Position numbers and translations under genes: made by a program. A stretch of DNA of 64,000 bases, taken from assembly GCA_958295885.1 (NCBI GenBank), contig OY282380.1, positions 1,054,001 to 1,118,000 on the forward strand. The letters run 5' to 3'. The notes below the pieces were generated by a model. The model saw nothing but the letters and a program-made list of their open reading frames with translations, had not been told where the DNA came from and ran no database searches. This DNA comes from Arenicellales bacterium. Its GTDB lineage: Bacteria > Pseudomonadota > Gammaproteobacteria > Arenicellales > JAJDZL01. Positions 47,773-56,746 of this stretch are shown here, one piece after another. Each line of letters opens with the position of its first letter. Position 1 is the stretch's first letter.

Positions 47773-48819
47773 ATGAAATCGCGCAAATTAATCGCAGCAA
47801 TGATTGCTGTTTGTTTCGCTTTCGCCGGGTTGGCTTCAGCTCCTGTTTCTGCAGACAAGGTCCGATGGAAAATGGCGAGCTGGTTTCCCAAAAATTTAAC
47901 GCAGCTGGGCACGCTCGGACTGCATGTGACCGAAACCTTGGATCGCGTTTCAGACGGTCAGATTGAGCTGAAATATTTCGATCCAGGCGCTCTCGTGCCA
48001 CCACGCGAGTGTTTTGATTCAGTCGCAACTGGCGCTGTCGATGCCTGCTGGTCAACTCCTGGATATTGGTATGGCAAAAACTCGGCGCTCGCTGTGTTTG
48101 CTGCTGTTCCATTCGGTCCTCAAGCCCCTGAATATGGCTCGTGGATTTACTTCGGAGGCGGCCACGATCTGATGAATGAGATCTACGCTGAACATGGCCT
48201 TTATTCGCTGATCTGTGGAGTGATCGCACCCGAAGCATCTGGCTGGTTCAGAAAAGAAATTAATTCAGTAGAAGACCTGAAGGGTCTAAAAATGCGCTTC
48301 TTTGGCTTGGGTGCAAAAGTTATGGAAAAAATGGGAGTGTCAACCCAACTGATTCCAGGTGGTGATATTTTCCCTGCGCTTGAACTCGGCTCAATTGACG
48401 CGACCGAATATTCAATGCCAGCGATTGACCTGAATCTTGGCTTTTACCAAGTTGCAAAACATTACTACTTTCCTGGCTGGCATCAGCAGTCCACCTTGTT
48501 TGAAGTTCTCATGAACAAGGAAAAATGGGATGCGCTTTCGGACCACCAAAAGGCGATGTTTGAGCTTTCCTGTGGTGACAATTTCCGTTATGGGCTGTTG
48601 GAAGGAGAAGCAATTCAGGCTTCCGCTCTCGCTGAACTTCAGGAAAAAGGTGTTGTCATTCACCGCTGGTCACAAGATATACTTGATGCTTTAGAAGGCG
48701 CATGGCTTGAAGTTGTGGCTGAAGAAAGTGCCGCAAACCCAGATTTCAAACGAGTTTGGGAGCACTACACCGCCTATCGCGAGCAGTACAAAATTTGGCG
48801 TGAACTTGGTTACCTGTAA
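47773..48819 (+). CDS. TRAP transporter solute-binding protein, TakP type
   Basis: A 348-residue periplasmic receptor with an N-terminal signal peptide (LIAAMIAVCFAFAGLASAPVSA). Features of the TakP subgroup of DctP proteins: WKMASWFPKN near the mature start, GLKMRFFGLGAKVMEKMG with the ligand-binding Arg, and LGFYQVAKHYYFPGWHQQ. TakP-group proteins bind 2-oxo acids or lactate. It is followed by the small and large membrane subunits and by lutAB, consistent with lactate or pyruvate-like substrates. AGGAG precedes the ATG. Confidence 0.93.
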   Translation: MKSRKLIAAMIAVCFAFAGLASAPVSADKVRWKMASWFPKNLTQLGTLGLHVTETLDRVSDGQIELKYFDPGALVPPRECFDSVATGAVDACWSTPGYWYGKNSALAVFAAVPFGPQAPEYGSWIYFGGGHDLMNEIYAEHGLYSLICGVIAPEASGWFRKEINSVEDLKGLKMRFFGLGAKVMEKMGVSTQLIPGGDIFPALELGSIDATEYSMPAIDLNLGFYQVAKHYYFPGWHQQSTLFEVLMNKEKWDALSDHQKAMFELSCGDNFRYGLLEGEAIQASALAELQEKGVVIHRWSQDILDALEGAWLEVVAEESAANPDFKRVWEHYTAYREQYKIWRELGYL

Positions 48820-48843
48820 GACAGAATCACCCGTCATAAAATC

Positions 48844-48869
48844 AGCCGAGGGCAGGCCTGCCCTCGGCT
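48844..48869 (+). terminator. Perfect 26-base palindrome between dctP and dctQ
   Basis: Two perfectly complementary 13-base arms (48844-48856 and 48857-48869), GC-rich, without an obvious loop and followed only by TCGCTTATT. It can form a strong hairpin in the intercistronic RNA. It more likely stabilises the dctP message or causes partial termination than full termination, because dctQ and dctM follow. Confidence 0.75.
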
Positions 48870-48916
48870 TCGCTTATTCCAATCTTTCGGACCCCGTCCA
48901 CTAGAAAAAACCTCGA

Positions 48917-49513
48917 ATGAGAACTCTGCTGCGAATTGACGAATTCACGGAAAAGTGGATTGTACGAATTGGACAAGCCGCCGCATGGATCTCACTTTTG
49001 CTGATGACCGTAATCGTGTTCGACGTAATCACGCGCCGCTTCTTTGTTCTCGGTTCTACCAAACTGCAGGACCTTGAATGGCACTTTCATGCAATGCTCT
49101 TCATGTTCTGCCTTGGCTACGCTTATATCAAGGATGCTCATGTTCGCATTGATCTCGTTCGGGAACGACTGAGCAGAAGAACTCAGTTATGGATCGAGCT
49201 CATCGGATGTGTTTTCTTTTTGATTCCATATGCATTCATCGTGATTTACTATGGTGTGGACTGGTGGCACCGTTCATTCATGCAGAACGAGATGTCCGAG
49301 TCCGCGACGGGACTTCCCTTCCGTTGGATTATCAAAGCAATTCTGCCCATTGGCTTCGGAATTTTAATGATAAGCGCTGTTGGAATGGCATTTCGCAAGT
49401 TTATTCAGCTGTTTGCTCCGGCTGAATTTCGGAACATTGTCAATGAACGAGAAAAACAAGAATCCGATCACCTAGATCAATCGGAAGTGACCGAATTTAA
49501 CAAGGAGCGATAG
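48917..49513 (+). CDS. TRAP transporter small permease (DctQ-type)
   Basis: A 198-residue membrane protein with four hydrophobic segments (about residues 17-37, 50-70, 92-112 and 134-155). MTVIVFDVITRRFF and LQDLEWHFHAMLFMFCLGYAYIKDAHVRIDL are characteristic of DctQ. Paired with the following large permease, 8 bases downstream. The mannitol/chloroaromatic subgroup also looks like this, so the substrate follows only from the binding protein. Confidence 0.93.
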   Translation: MRTLLRIDEFTEKWIVRIGQAAAWISLLLMTVIVFDVITRRFFVLGSTKLQDLEWHFHAMLFMFCLGYAYIKDAHVRIDLVRERLSRRTQLWIELIGCVFFLIPYAFIVIYYGVDWWHRSFMQNEMSESATGLPFRWIIKAILPIGFGILMISAVGMAFRKFIQLFAPAEFRNIVNEREKQESDHLDQSEVTEFNKER

Positions 49514-49521
49514 CAAGCATC

Positions 49522-50892
49522 ATGCTAGACATTTTTATCGACTACATGCCACTGTTCATGTTTTTAGTTCTGGCGATATTCTTATTTTCAGGATATCCAG
49601 TAGCGGCAGTTTTGGGTGGCATTGGACTTGGCTTTGGATATCTAGGCGTTTTTCTCGACGTCTTCGTGCCCATCGAGTTTTTTAACATCGTTGGCAGAAT
49701 TTGGTCAGGCATAGCGGACAACCTTGTGCTGGTGGCAATTCCCATGTTCATATTTATGGGAACCATGCTGGAGAAAAGCGGTGTTGCGCGCGATCTGCTT
49801 TTCTGTCTGCAGGTTTTGCTGCGTCGAGTGCCGGGTGGATTGGCATTGTCGGTTACCGTGATGGGAACCATCATGGCTGCAACAACCGGAATTATCGGTG
49901 CGTCGGTCGTCATGATGACGCTCATGGCTTTGCCGGTGATGCTGCATCGTCAATACAACATACCCCTGGCAACGGGATCAATTGCAGCTTCAGGCACACT
50001 TGGAATTCTTATTCCTCCGAGCATTATGCTTGTGATCATGGCAGATCTCCTCGGGCGGTCAGTCGGAAACCTTTTTGTTGCCGCAGTATTTCCGGGCTTC
50101 CTGCTAGCTTCGATATACTCGATCTACATACTCACAATCACATCAATCAAACCCTCACTTGCGCCTCCGCTTCCCGCTGAACTAGGCCCTCAAAACAGAA
50201 AAGAATTTTGGGTCATGATTTTTCGCGGATTGGTGCCGCCTGTGCTTTTGATCGTGCTCGTTCTCGGTTCAATCGTAGCCGGCTGGGCAACGCCAACCGA
50301 AGCTTCGGGGGTTGGAGCGGCAGGAGCTGTCCTGCTCGCGATCGCCAATAGAAGATTAAATTTAAAGACCTTGCGTGCTGTGGTGGAACGTTCTGCTCTC
50401 ACAGGTGCAATGCTGTTTTTCATATTTATTGGAGCGACTGCGTTTTCCTATGTTTTTCGTTCCCTCGGTGGTGACGATATTGTCATTGAATTCGTCGAGA
50501 GTACTGGATTTGGTCCTTGGGGAATTCTGTTCATCCTTATGATGATCGTTTTTTTGTTGGGTTTCTTTTTTGACTGGATTGAGATCACGCTCATTGTGCT
50601 GCCGGTCTTTGCACCCATCATCGAACTTCTGGATTTTGGAGATCATGTCGCCAAAATCGATTTGGTTTATTGGTTCGCTATTTTAATTGCGGTGAATTTA
50701 CAAACGAGTTTTCTAACGCCACCCTTTGGATTTGCACTGTTCTATATGAAGGGCGTCGCGCCCCCTGAAGTAAAGATTCAACAAATTTATCGAGGCATCA
50801 TTCCCTTTGTTATTCTTCAGGTCATTGGTCTTGGTCTTGTCATGGCATTTCCACAAATTGCACTGTGGCTCCCGGGCAAGTTGCTGAATTAG
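49522..50892 (+). CDS. TRAP transporter large permease (DctM-type)
   Basis: A 456-residue permease with about 12 membrane helices; it catalyses sodium-coupled transport of the bound substrate. DctM features: LFSGYPVAAVLGGIGLGFG near the start, LVAIPMFIFMGTMLEKSG, TTGIIGASVVMMTLMALPVML, and SGTLGILIPPSIMLVIMADLLG. Ends just before lutA with a 35-base gap, so transporter and oxidase are probably one unit. Confidence 0.95.
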   Translation: MLDIFIDYMPLFMFLVLAIFLFSGYPVAAVLGGIGLGFGYLGVFLDVFVPIEFFNIVGRIWSGIADNLVLVAIPMFIFMGTMLEKSGVARDLLFCLQVLLRRVPGGLALSVTVMGTIMAATTGIIGASVVMMTLMALPVMLHRQYNIPLATGSIAASGTLGILIPPSIMLVIMADLLGRSVGNLFVAAVFPGFLLASIYSIYILTITSIKPSLAPPLPAELGPQNRKEFWVMIFRGLVPPVLLIVLVLGSIVAGWATPTEASGVGAAGAVLLAIANRRLNLKTLRAVVERSALTGAMLFFIFIGATAFSYVFRSLGGDDIVIEFVESTGFGPWGILFILMMIVFLLGFFFDWIEITLIVLPVFAPIIELLDFGDHVAKIDLVYWFAILIAVNLQTSFLTPPFGFALFYMKGVAPPEVKIQQIYRGIIPFVILQVIGLGLVMAFPQIALWLPGKLLN

Positions 50893-50927
50893 CTCCACAA
50901 TAATCGGCTGCTATCGATGTTGTGCTC

Positions 50928-51704
50928 ATGACCACAAACTCTGCGAAGACAGTCGGGCTGTTCGCTACCTGCCTCGTTGATCTAATCCGACCGGAAGTCG
51001 GTTTTGCGACGGCGTTTCTGCTCGAAAATGCCGGGTTTGAGGTTGACGTCCCCAAAACGCAGACCTGCTGCGGTCAGCCACTGTTCAATAGTGGTGACGT
51101 TGAAGGAACCAGAAAAACAGCCAAGAGATTTCTTGACATCTTCGAATCCTATGACTACATCGTAGCCCCATCCGGCTCGTGCGCAGCAACTTTGAGCGTG
51201 CATTATCCCGAAATTTTTGAAAATGACCGAACTCAGCTGTCAAGATCAAAGAGAATTGCGAAGAGGACTTACGAACTTACTCAATTTCTGACCAAGGTGG
51301 CCGAGTTCGAAACTGATTCAGAGTTTCACTCGAATTGCACTTACCATGATTCCTGTTCTGGTTACCGCGAACTCAGAATTTATCAAGAACCGCGCAGTCT
51401 GCTTTCCAATGTAAATGGGATTAAGCTGACCGAATGTTTCGATTCGTCTGCCTGCTGCGGCTTCGGCGGTACATTTTGTGTCAAGTATCCCGACATTTCC
51501 GTTCACATTACTCAAGAAAAAGTGCAGAACATTGAACAAACACAAGCTGATACGTTATTGGGTGGGGATCTCGGCTGCCTGATGAATATTGCGGGGCTGC
51601 TGCAGCGCCACGGTAGCAAGGTTCAAGTTCTGCATGTAGCAGAAGTTCTGTCAGGCCGCGGCAGCGTACTGGGAATTGGTCAGACCGAGCAAATTTCCAG
51701 CTGA
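50928..51704 (+). CDS. lutA: Lactate utilization protein A (Fe-S, CCG-domain)
   Basis: A 258-residue protein of the LutA/YkgE group with two CCG cysteine-rich domains: CCGQPLFNSGD near residue 48 and SSACCGFGGTFCVKYPDIS near residue 180, plus YHDSCSGYRELR. LutA, LutB and LutC together oxidise L-lactate to pyruvate. The ATG at 50928 follows an overlapping GTG at 50922. It ends one base before lutB. No third subunit follows. Confidence 0.9.
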   Translation: MTTNSAKTVGLFATCLVDLIRPEVGFATAFLLENAGFEVDVPKTQTCCGQPLFNSGDVEGTRKTAKRFLDIFESYDYIVAPSGSCAATLSVHYPEIFENDRTQLSRSKRIAKRTYELTQFLTKVAEFETDSEFHSNCTYHDSCSGYRELRIYQEPRSLLSNVNGIKLTECFDSSACCGFGGTFCVKYPDISVHITQEKVQNIEQTQADTLLGGDLGCLMNIAGLLQRHGSKVQVLHVAEVLSGRGSVLGIGQTEQISS

Positions 51705-51705
51705 A

Positions 51706-53124
51706 ATGGAAATCACTTCTCAAAATTTCAAAAAAAACGTAAAGACCGCTCTTCAAAATCAGGAGCTTCAGTCGGCTCTGAAAAAATCTCGCAGCGGTTT
51801 TGTCGACAAACGCAAGATTGCGGTCCATGCTCTGAATGAATTTGAAATGCTGCGAAAAAGAGCGGCAACCATCAAAAATCACGTTCTTGCGCATCTTGAC
51901 CAATATTTGATGCAATATGAAGAAAGCGTAATTCAGGCTGGCGGGCATGTTCACTGGGCGAGCACTCCGCAGCAAGGCGTCAAAATCATTCAGGGCATTT
52001 GCCTGAAAGCTGACGCAAAATACGTTACGAAAGGCAAATCCATGATCGGTGAAGAAATGGATTTGAATCATGCGCTTGAAGAGATTGGAATGGATGTCGT
52101 AGAAACTGATCTCGGCGAATACATCATACAGCTTGCAGAAGAACGTCCCAGTCACATCATCGCTCCAGCCATTCACAAGACTCGAAACCAGATCACGGAT
52201 CTTTTCTTCGAGCATCATGCAAAACATGGAATCACCGAAAAAGTCGAAGAAGTGTCTGCGATTGTAAATGAAGCTCGTACGGTATTGCGCGAGCAGTTCG
52301 TCCGAGCAGACGTTGGCATAACTGGTGCAAATTTTCTCATTGCAGACTCGGGTTCATCGGTCTTGGTCACCAATGAAGGAAATGGAGACTTAACGAGCGC
52401 TCTCCCGAAAGTTCACATCATCACGGCGTCAATCGAAAAGATTATCCCAACCTACAAAGACCTATCTGTTTTTCTGAGACTGTTGGGACGCAGTGCAACC
52501 GGTCAGGAAATGTCGGCTTATACCAGCATCTACCGCGGACCAGCACGGTCCACAGACATGGACGGTCCGGATGAGTATCATGTAGTGATTCTAGACAATG
52601 GCCGTTCCAAAATGCTTGAGGGGGAATTTTGGGAGATGCTGCGATGCATTCGATGTGGCGCATGCATGAATCACTGCCCCGTTTACCAGTCAGTTGGAGG
52701 TCACGCTTACGGGTGGGTTTATCCCGGACCGATGGGCTCCGTCTGGACTCCGCTATTGGTAGGACTGCAGAATGCGGCGAATCTGCCCAATGCCTGCACC
52801 TTGAATGGACGGTGTGAAGAAGTCTGTCCTATGAAAATTCCGCTGCCAAGACTTCTGCGTTCTCTTCGAGCCCAGTTGTTTGAACGAGGCTTGGTGGATT
52901 GGAAATCTCGAATGGGCTTGAAGATCTGGGCGTTTTTGTCCCAGCACCCGCTGCTGTACCGTACAATTCTCAAAATCGGGGCCATGTGCCTGCATCAAAT
53001 GGGACGTCGACGCGGTTCGATTCGGAATCTTCCGTTCGGTAGCGCATGGACCGCATCAAAAGATTTTCCGGCATCGACAGGAGGATCTTTCGTGTCAGAA
53101 TGGAATTCACAAAAAAGGTCGTAA
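51706..53124 (+). CDS. lutB: Lactate utilization protein B (Fe-S protein)
   Basis: A 472-residue LutB/YkgF protein. N-terminal LUD domain (VVETDLGEYIIQLAEERPSHI, TGANFLIADSGSSVLVTNEGNGD), then two 4Fe-4S ferredoxin motifs CIRCGACMNHCPVYQ and LNGRCEEVCPMKIPL. The ATG at 51706 lies one base after the lutA stop. The C-terminal DUF162-like tail is present. The usual lutC (a second LUD-domain subunit) is not found in the next kilobases, where an IS1380-type element sits. Confidence 0.92.
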   Translation: MEITSQNFKKNVKTALQNQELQSALKKSRSGFVDKRKIAVHALNEFEMLRKRAATIKNHVLAHLDQYLMQYEESVIQAGGHVHWASTPQQGVKIIQGICLKADAKYVTKGKSMIGEEMDLNHALEEIGMDVVETDLGEYIIQLAEERPSHIIAPAIHKTRNQITDLFFEHHAKHGITEKVEEVSAIVNEARTVLREQFVRADVGITGANFLIADSGSSVLVTNEGNGDLTSALPKVHIITASIEKIIPTYKDLSVFLRLLGRSATGQEMSAYTSIYRGPARSTDMDGPDEYHVVILDNGRSKMLEGEFWEMLRCIRCGACMNHCPVYQSVGGHAYGWVYPGPMGSVWTPLLVGLQNAANLPNACTLNGRCEEVCPMKIPLPRLLRSLRAQLFERGLVDWKSRMGLKIWAFLSQHPLLYRTILKIGAMCLHQMGRRRGSIRNLPFGSAWTASKDFPASTGGSFVSEWNSQKRS

Positions 53125-53429
53125 CAGCGACTTGGCTGCTCACACATTCAGCTGTCACCTTATGATTTCATCCCAGAGCCTGCGTTATAACGTACGCACG
53201 CCATTCGCCAAAATTTTTAACATCATTGTTTTCAGACATCTTTCGCAAGTACAGAGCTAGAAAGTCCTTTACAAGGCTGCGGAGATTGCAGCTGATTCCC
53301 ACTGCCTTGAGACTGACTGCAGTATCTGGAATGGCAGCGGGAAGGAAGAACTGCGATTTGTCGTATCTGCGTGCGTACTAAGAGGGTACGGTAGTGTATA
53401 TCGGTAGACGCTGGCGTAGTGGTGGCTTA
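53125..53429. other. Region between lutB and the IS1380-type element
   Basis: About 305 bases with no protein-like reading on either strand. I looked specifically for remnants of lutC and did not find any. Confidence 0.5.
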
Positions 53430-55139
53430 CCCTAATCCGCAATTAGAAATGACAAAATAGAGAAAAGCCTTGTACAATTAGAGTTTTACCGAAACCTTCA
53501 GGATCACCCAATGGGTGATGACTGAAACAACCAAAAATAATACAAAGCTTATGAACTCCACCCTACAAAACAGCTGACAGCAATCGCAATTTAACCTCCC
53601 GCGCCGGTTTGGTGGTGATAGCGGATTGATTCAAACGCCTGGGATTGAACGAATTGGTTAATCGTTTCATGCCTGCTCTGGCCAGCAACCGCGGCTACCG
53701 TCCAAGCATTCTGTTCAACACTTTCATGCTGATGAAACACGAGGGCGCGAAATGCTTGGAGGATGTCCGTCATCTGCACTGCGAGCCGGGGCTGATGAAA
53801 CTGCTGGGATTCGAGCAGGTGCCGGAGGTCAGGACTCAGGGTAACTGGCTGCGTCGTATCGGCAGCAGCGAACAGTCGATGCAGGCTCTAGTGGAGATCA
53901 ACAAGCACCTGCTGTCAGCCGGCTTGCACCACCGCAGGCGGGTCACGCTGGACATTGATGCGACGGTGATCAGAATGCAACAAGAAAGACACCAAATTCA
54001 ATTACAAAGGCTCACGAGGCTATACGCCGATGGTGGGTCACCTCGCTGAAATTGAACAGGTGGTGGAGGTTGACTTTCGTGAAGGGAGTGCAACGCCGAA
54101 TAAAGAAAACCTGGAGTTCATCAAGAAATGTGAGGCGGCGTTGCCGGCAGGAGTTTCGATCCGTCATCTGCGAGCCGATGCAGCCACTTACTAGGCTGGT
54201 ATGATCAATTACTGTGAGGCCAACGACATTCGCTATGTGATCCGCGCCAAGATGGACACTTCAGTGAAAGATTCGATGTCGGCCATCAAGCCGTCGGACT
54301 GGGTGCCGCTGATCAAACGTAATGGCACCGATTCGGAAACTGAGCAGGTGGCTCACACCTTGCATGTGATGCACGGCACTCCGAAAGCCTTTTATCTGAT
54401 CGTTCAGCGACAGCTGATGGACCAAAAGAGCCGGATCCACAACCTGACCTACTACCAAATCTGTTTTTAGATCAAGATGATAAAAGCACGCAGAAAGGGA
54501 AGTACATGTACCGTGCGTTGGCCACGAATTTGGACTTGCAGACGAACTGGGATGAACATAAGGTCGTGCATTTTTACAATCAGCGCAGCGAAGCCTCGGA
54601 AAACCGGATCAAGGAATTACGCAGTGACTTCGGCGGCGCACATCTGCCATGTGGGGATTTTGGCGCCAATGCGGCATATTTCAAACTGTGTGCGTTAGCC
54701 TGCAATCTGTTGGCGCTGCTGCGACAATTGCTGCCGGCTGGCTGGGAAAACAGACGGGCGATCACGATACGCTGGCGTCTGTATGCGCTGGCCGCACAGA
54801 TCGTCTACCATGGGCGGCAGTGGACTTTGAAACTCAATCAAGCGCATCGGCAGCTGTATTGACGAAGCGCTTTGGTCCATCCGCAACTGCCAACTGTTGT
54901 GAATCCGCCGCCTTGTGTGGCGGCGCTCTTCTCCATTTGACATCAATTCCGTCACTGCGGAAGGCTTTCATGCGTCTTGTCAAAGGAACTTCATGTCCCA
55001 AACGTCAATGGACCGGCTCAACTGCTGGGAAATGACAAAGCCCGGGGACTGTTCTCGCCAGGCAGCGTACTGAACATTCGGAAAATCGGCTGAATTCTTG
55101 GTCCTGATGGCTGAAAAATTTTCTAATTGCGGATTTGGG
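53430..55139 (+). mobile_element. IS1380-family insertion sequence, copy 2, with inverted repeats and target duplication
   Basis: The ends are visible: the left repeat at 53430-53450 (CCCTAATCCGCAATTAGAAAT) and its inverse at about 55119-55139 match at 19 of 21 positions. A 5-base direct repeat GCTTA flanks the element (53425-53429 and 55140-55144), as expected for IS1380-type transposition. Length about 1.7 kb fits the family. The encoded transposase is broken. The intact ends and duplication show a simple insertion, downstream of lutB, with no later rearrangement across the ends. Confidence 0.88.
53530..54862 (+). pseudogene. IS1380-family transposase, copy 2, broken
   Basis: Pieces of a DDE transposase in several frames. 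The start (about 53590) reads RRFGGDSGLIQ; frame 2 then gives LVNRFMPALASNRGYRPSIL to VTLDIDATVI. After a shift near 53975 frame 3 gives NYKGSRGYTPMVGHLAEIEQ to HLRADAATY, is interrupted by TAG at 54192 and continues to QICF near 54470. After another shift, MYRALATNLDLQTNW to NQRSEASENRIKELRSDF follows, with the last catalytic Glu. The D-D-E residues are therefore all encoded but not in one frame. Inactive as it stands. Confidence 0.87.
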
Positions 55140-55258
55140 GCTTATTACACAGTTGAGCAATCAAATTCAGAACTCGGCGCGATGAACTTTAGAATTACGC
55201 AAATGTATAATCCAACATAAACTACCTCTAAATAAATATGACAAGTTAATGGACCGGT

Positions 55259-55780
55259 ATGGTTACTGAACAAACAAGGAAGGATGTTTGGGAGGAGATG
55301 TTGGACATAGCGCGTTTGGTCCGGTACTATGAAAAACTAGCTGACAGGCATCGCACCCAATTCTATATTGCTCGAGGTACATTGGTATTGTCAGCATTAA
55401 TTGGCACTGCGGTTTTTTTAAGTCAATTCAAGATTTTTCCTCAGCATATCCAAGAAATAATTCTAATAATCGCTGGTTTAGCACTTGCACTGGCAACAGC
55501 ATGGGATATCGTTGCAAATAATGCAAGAAAGGCGGCTGTATTGCATGCGATCAGCAAAGAATGCAGCTTATTGGAAATCGAATGGAGAGAATTATGGGCA
55601 GAAGTCAACAATCATCAGTCAGACGATTCCGCAGTAAGAGAAAAAAATCGGCGGTTGGCTAGGAGATTAACAAAAGTGACTGTATGGGCGGGAGACGCAG
55701 ATGTCCGTGAGAACCGAAAATTAAACGAAGAATGCGAATCCATTGCATATAAGATCATGACCGAGAAATATGTCACCTAG
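55259..55780 (+). CDS. SLATT-like two-transmembrane protein
   Basis: A 173-residue protein with two adjacent membrane helices (about residues 40-60 and 64-84) and a long charged, helical C-terminal part. The N-terminal VWEEMLDIARLVRYYEKLADRHRTQFYIARG and the DIVANNARKAAVLHAISKECS segment after the helices fit the SLATT superfamily. SLATT proteins are thought to act as membrane-disrupting effectors in nucleotide-signal-dependent immunity, but many occur without a sensor. No cyclase or SLOG protein is adjacent. It sits immediately beyond the IS target duplication and ends inside an overlapping proline-rich frame. Confidence 0.65.
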   Translation: MVTEQTRKDVWEEMLDIARLVRYYEKLADRHRTQFYIARGTLVLSALIGTAVFLSQFKIFPQHIQEIILIIAGLALALATAWDIVANNARKAAVLHAISKECSLLEIEWRELWAEVNNHQSDDSAVREKNRRLARRLTKVTVWAGDADVRENRKLNEECESIAYKIMTEKYVT

Positions 55781-55892
55781 AAATGAAAGACCGCGACCGC
55801 TCAATTAAAGTGGCAAGCCAGCTAGACCAGGTAAGACACCTCGGCCACAGCCGCCACCTCCTACACCACCACCTTCAAAAGACAACAAATAG
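55770..55892 (+). pseudogene. Small proline-rich frame overlapping the SLATT-like gene, interrupted by a stop
   Basis: An ATG at 55770 overlaps the end of the preceding gene in another frame. It encodes MSPRNERPRPLN, meets TAA at 55806 and continues in the same frame as SGKPARPGKTPRP, then QPPPPTPPPSKDNK and TAG at 55890. The continuity of the basic, proline-rich character over the stop suggests a small companion protein of about 40 residues that has been disabled, or whose second half starts elsewhere. No such protein family is known to me by name. A chance reading is possible. Confidence 0.4.
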
Positions 55893-56746
55893 CAGCGCGA
55901 ATCCAAAGATAGAAAGTTCGATTTTTAGCTGAATCGAAAATTGCAGGCGATACTTACTGTTTCGAGGCTGAATTCAGATTCTGCCATAGTGACAGGCAAC
56001 GATGTGTTGCAATTTATGCCCGCATCTGAGTGCATGCTACGGTACTCAGCGGTGTATTTTACGCTACGCAGTGATAGTGGAGCGACTGTTAAAATATTAC
56101 GATTCAGAGACGTCATTTCTGAAGAAAGTGTTAGAGAAATGGCGCGGTCCGCTGTTACGTGAGGACATTTAACCCCTAACGAAAATTGAATATGTGGTGC
56201 GAAAACGGAACCTTAGATGGTCAGATTCATCTAAGTAAAACCATTCATATCATACTCATATGGACGATAATCAAGGAATGTACAACACTATCCAAAAGTC
56301 GCCAGTCTCACTAAAGCGTACTGTGGCAGACCGGTTTGGAAGACTGTTTAAGTTCAAAAGTATGCTGTTTTTGGTGGAATTGGGAGTTGGCTGTTCCAAA
56401 TTCGGTTGCTTGACTCAGGAATGGGGAATCAACTGAGCAGGAATTGGTGACCAACACCTCCAAATTCCCAATTCCCCTTGCAGTCACCAGAATTCTACCT
56501 GATAAGGAGACGATAAATTCACAGTCTCAGTATGCACGAAGTCGGTGACAAATTGCAACTTCCCCTGCCTGCAATCATTACAGATGTTTCGGTTAAACTC
56601 AAGTCTTTAAGAATCGTCTGCAATTCCTGAATCAGATCTTGATCGGACTTTCCATCTTCAAATAATTTGGCTGTCTTTGGAACGCCTGATCGCACACATA
56701 ATTCAGTACAATACTTCACTTAAACAATGAACCGATCTGAAAAGAT
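55893..56746. other. Mostly non-coding stretch with a structured element
   Basis: About 850 bases between the SLATT-like and PP-loop genes. Short frames at 55941-56162 (plus) and 56519-56719 (minus) have some protein-like character but no recognised family or good start signals. A nested inverted repeat lies at 56374-56475 (separate entry). Confidence 0.4.
56374..56475. repeat. Nested inverted repeat, possible structured RNA
   Basis: The outer arms are a perfect 10-base pair (56376-56385 with 56466-56475) extended by four more pairs (56387-56390 with 56460-56463). Inside lie a weaker middle pairing (near 56396-56403 with 56441-56447) and a 5-base inner stem (56414-56418 with 56433-56437). 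No T-run follows on either side, so it is not a typical terminator. It could be a small RNA, the inverted repeats of a tiny non-autonomous element, or a DNA cruciform site. Confidence 0.5.

Noticed and set aside
56519-56719. 66-codon minus-strand frame before the PP-loop gene
   Set aside because: It has some protein-like character, but there is no ribosome-binding site, no family, and only 27 bases for a divergent promoter.
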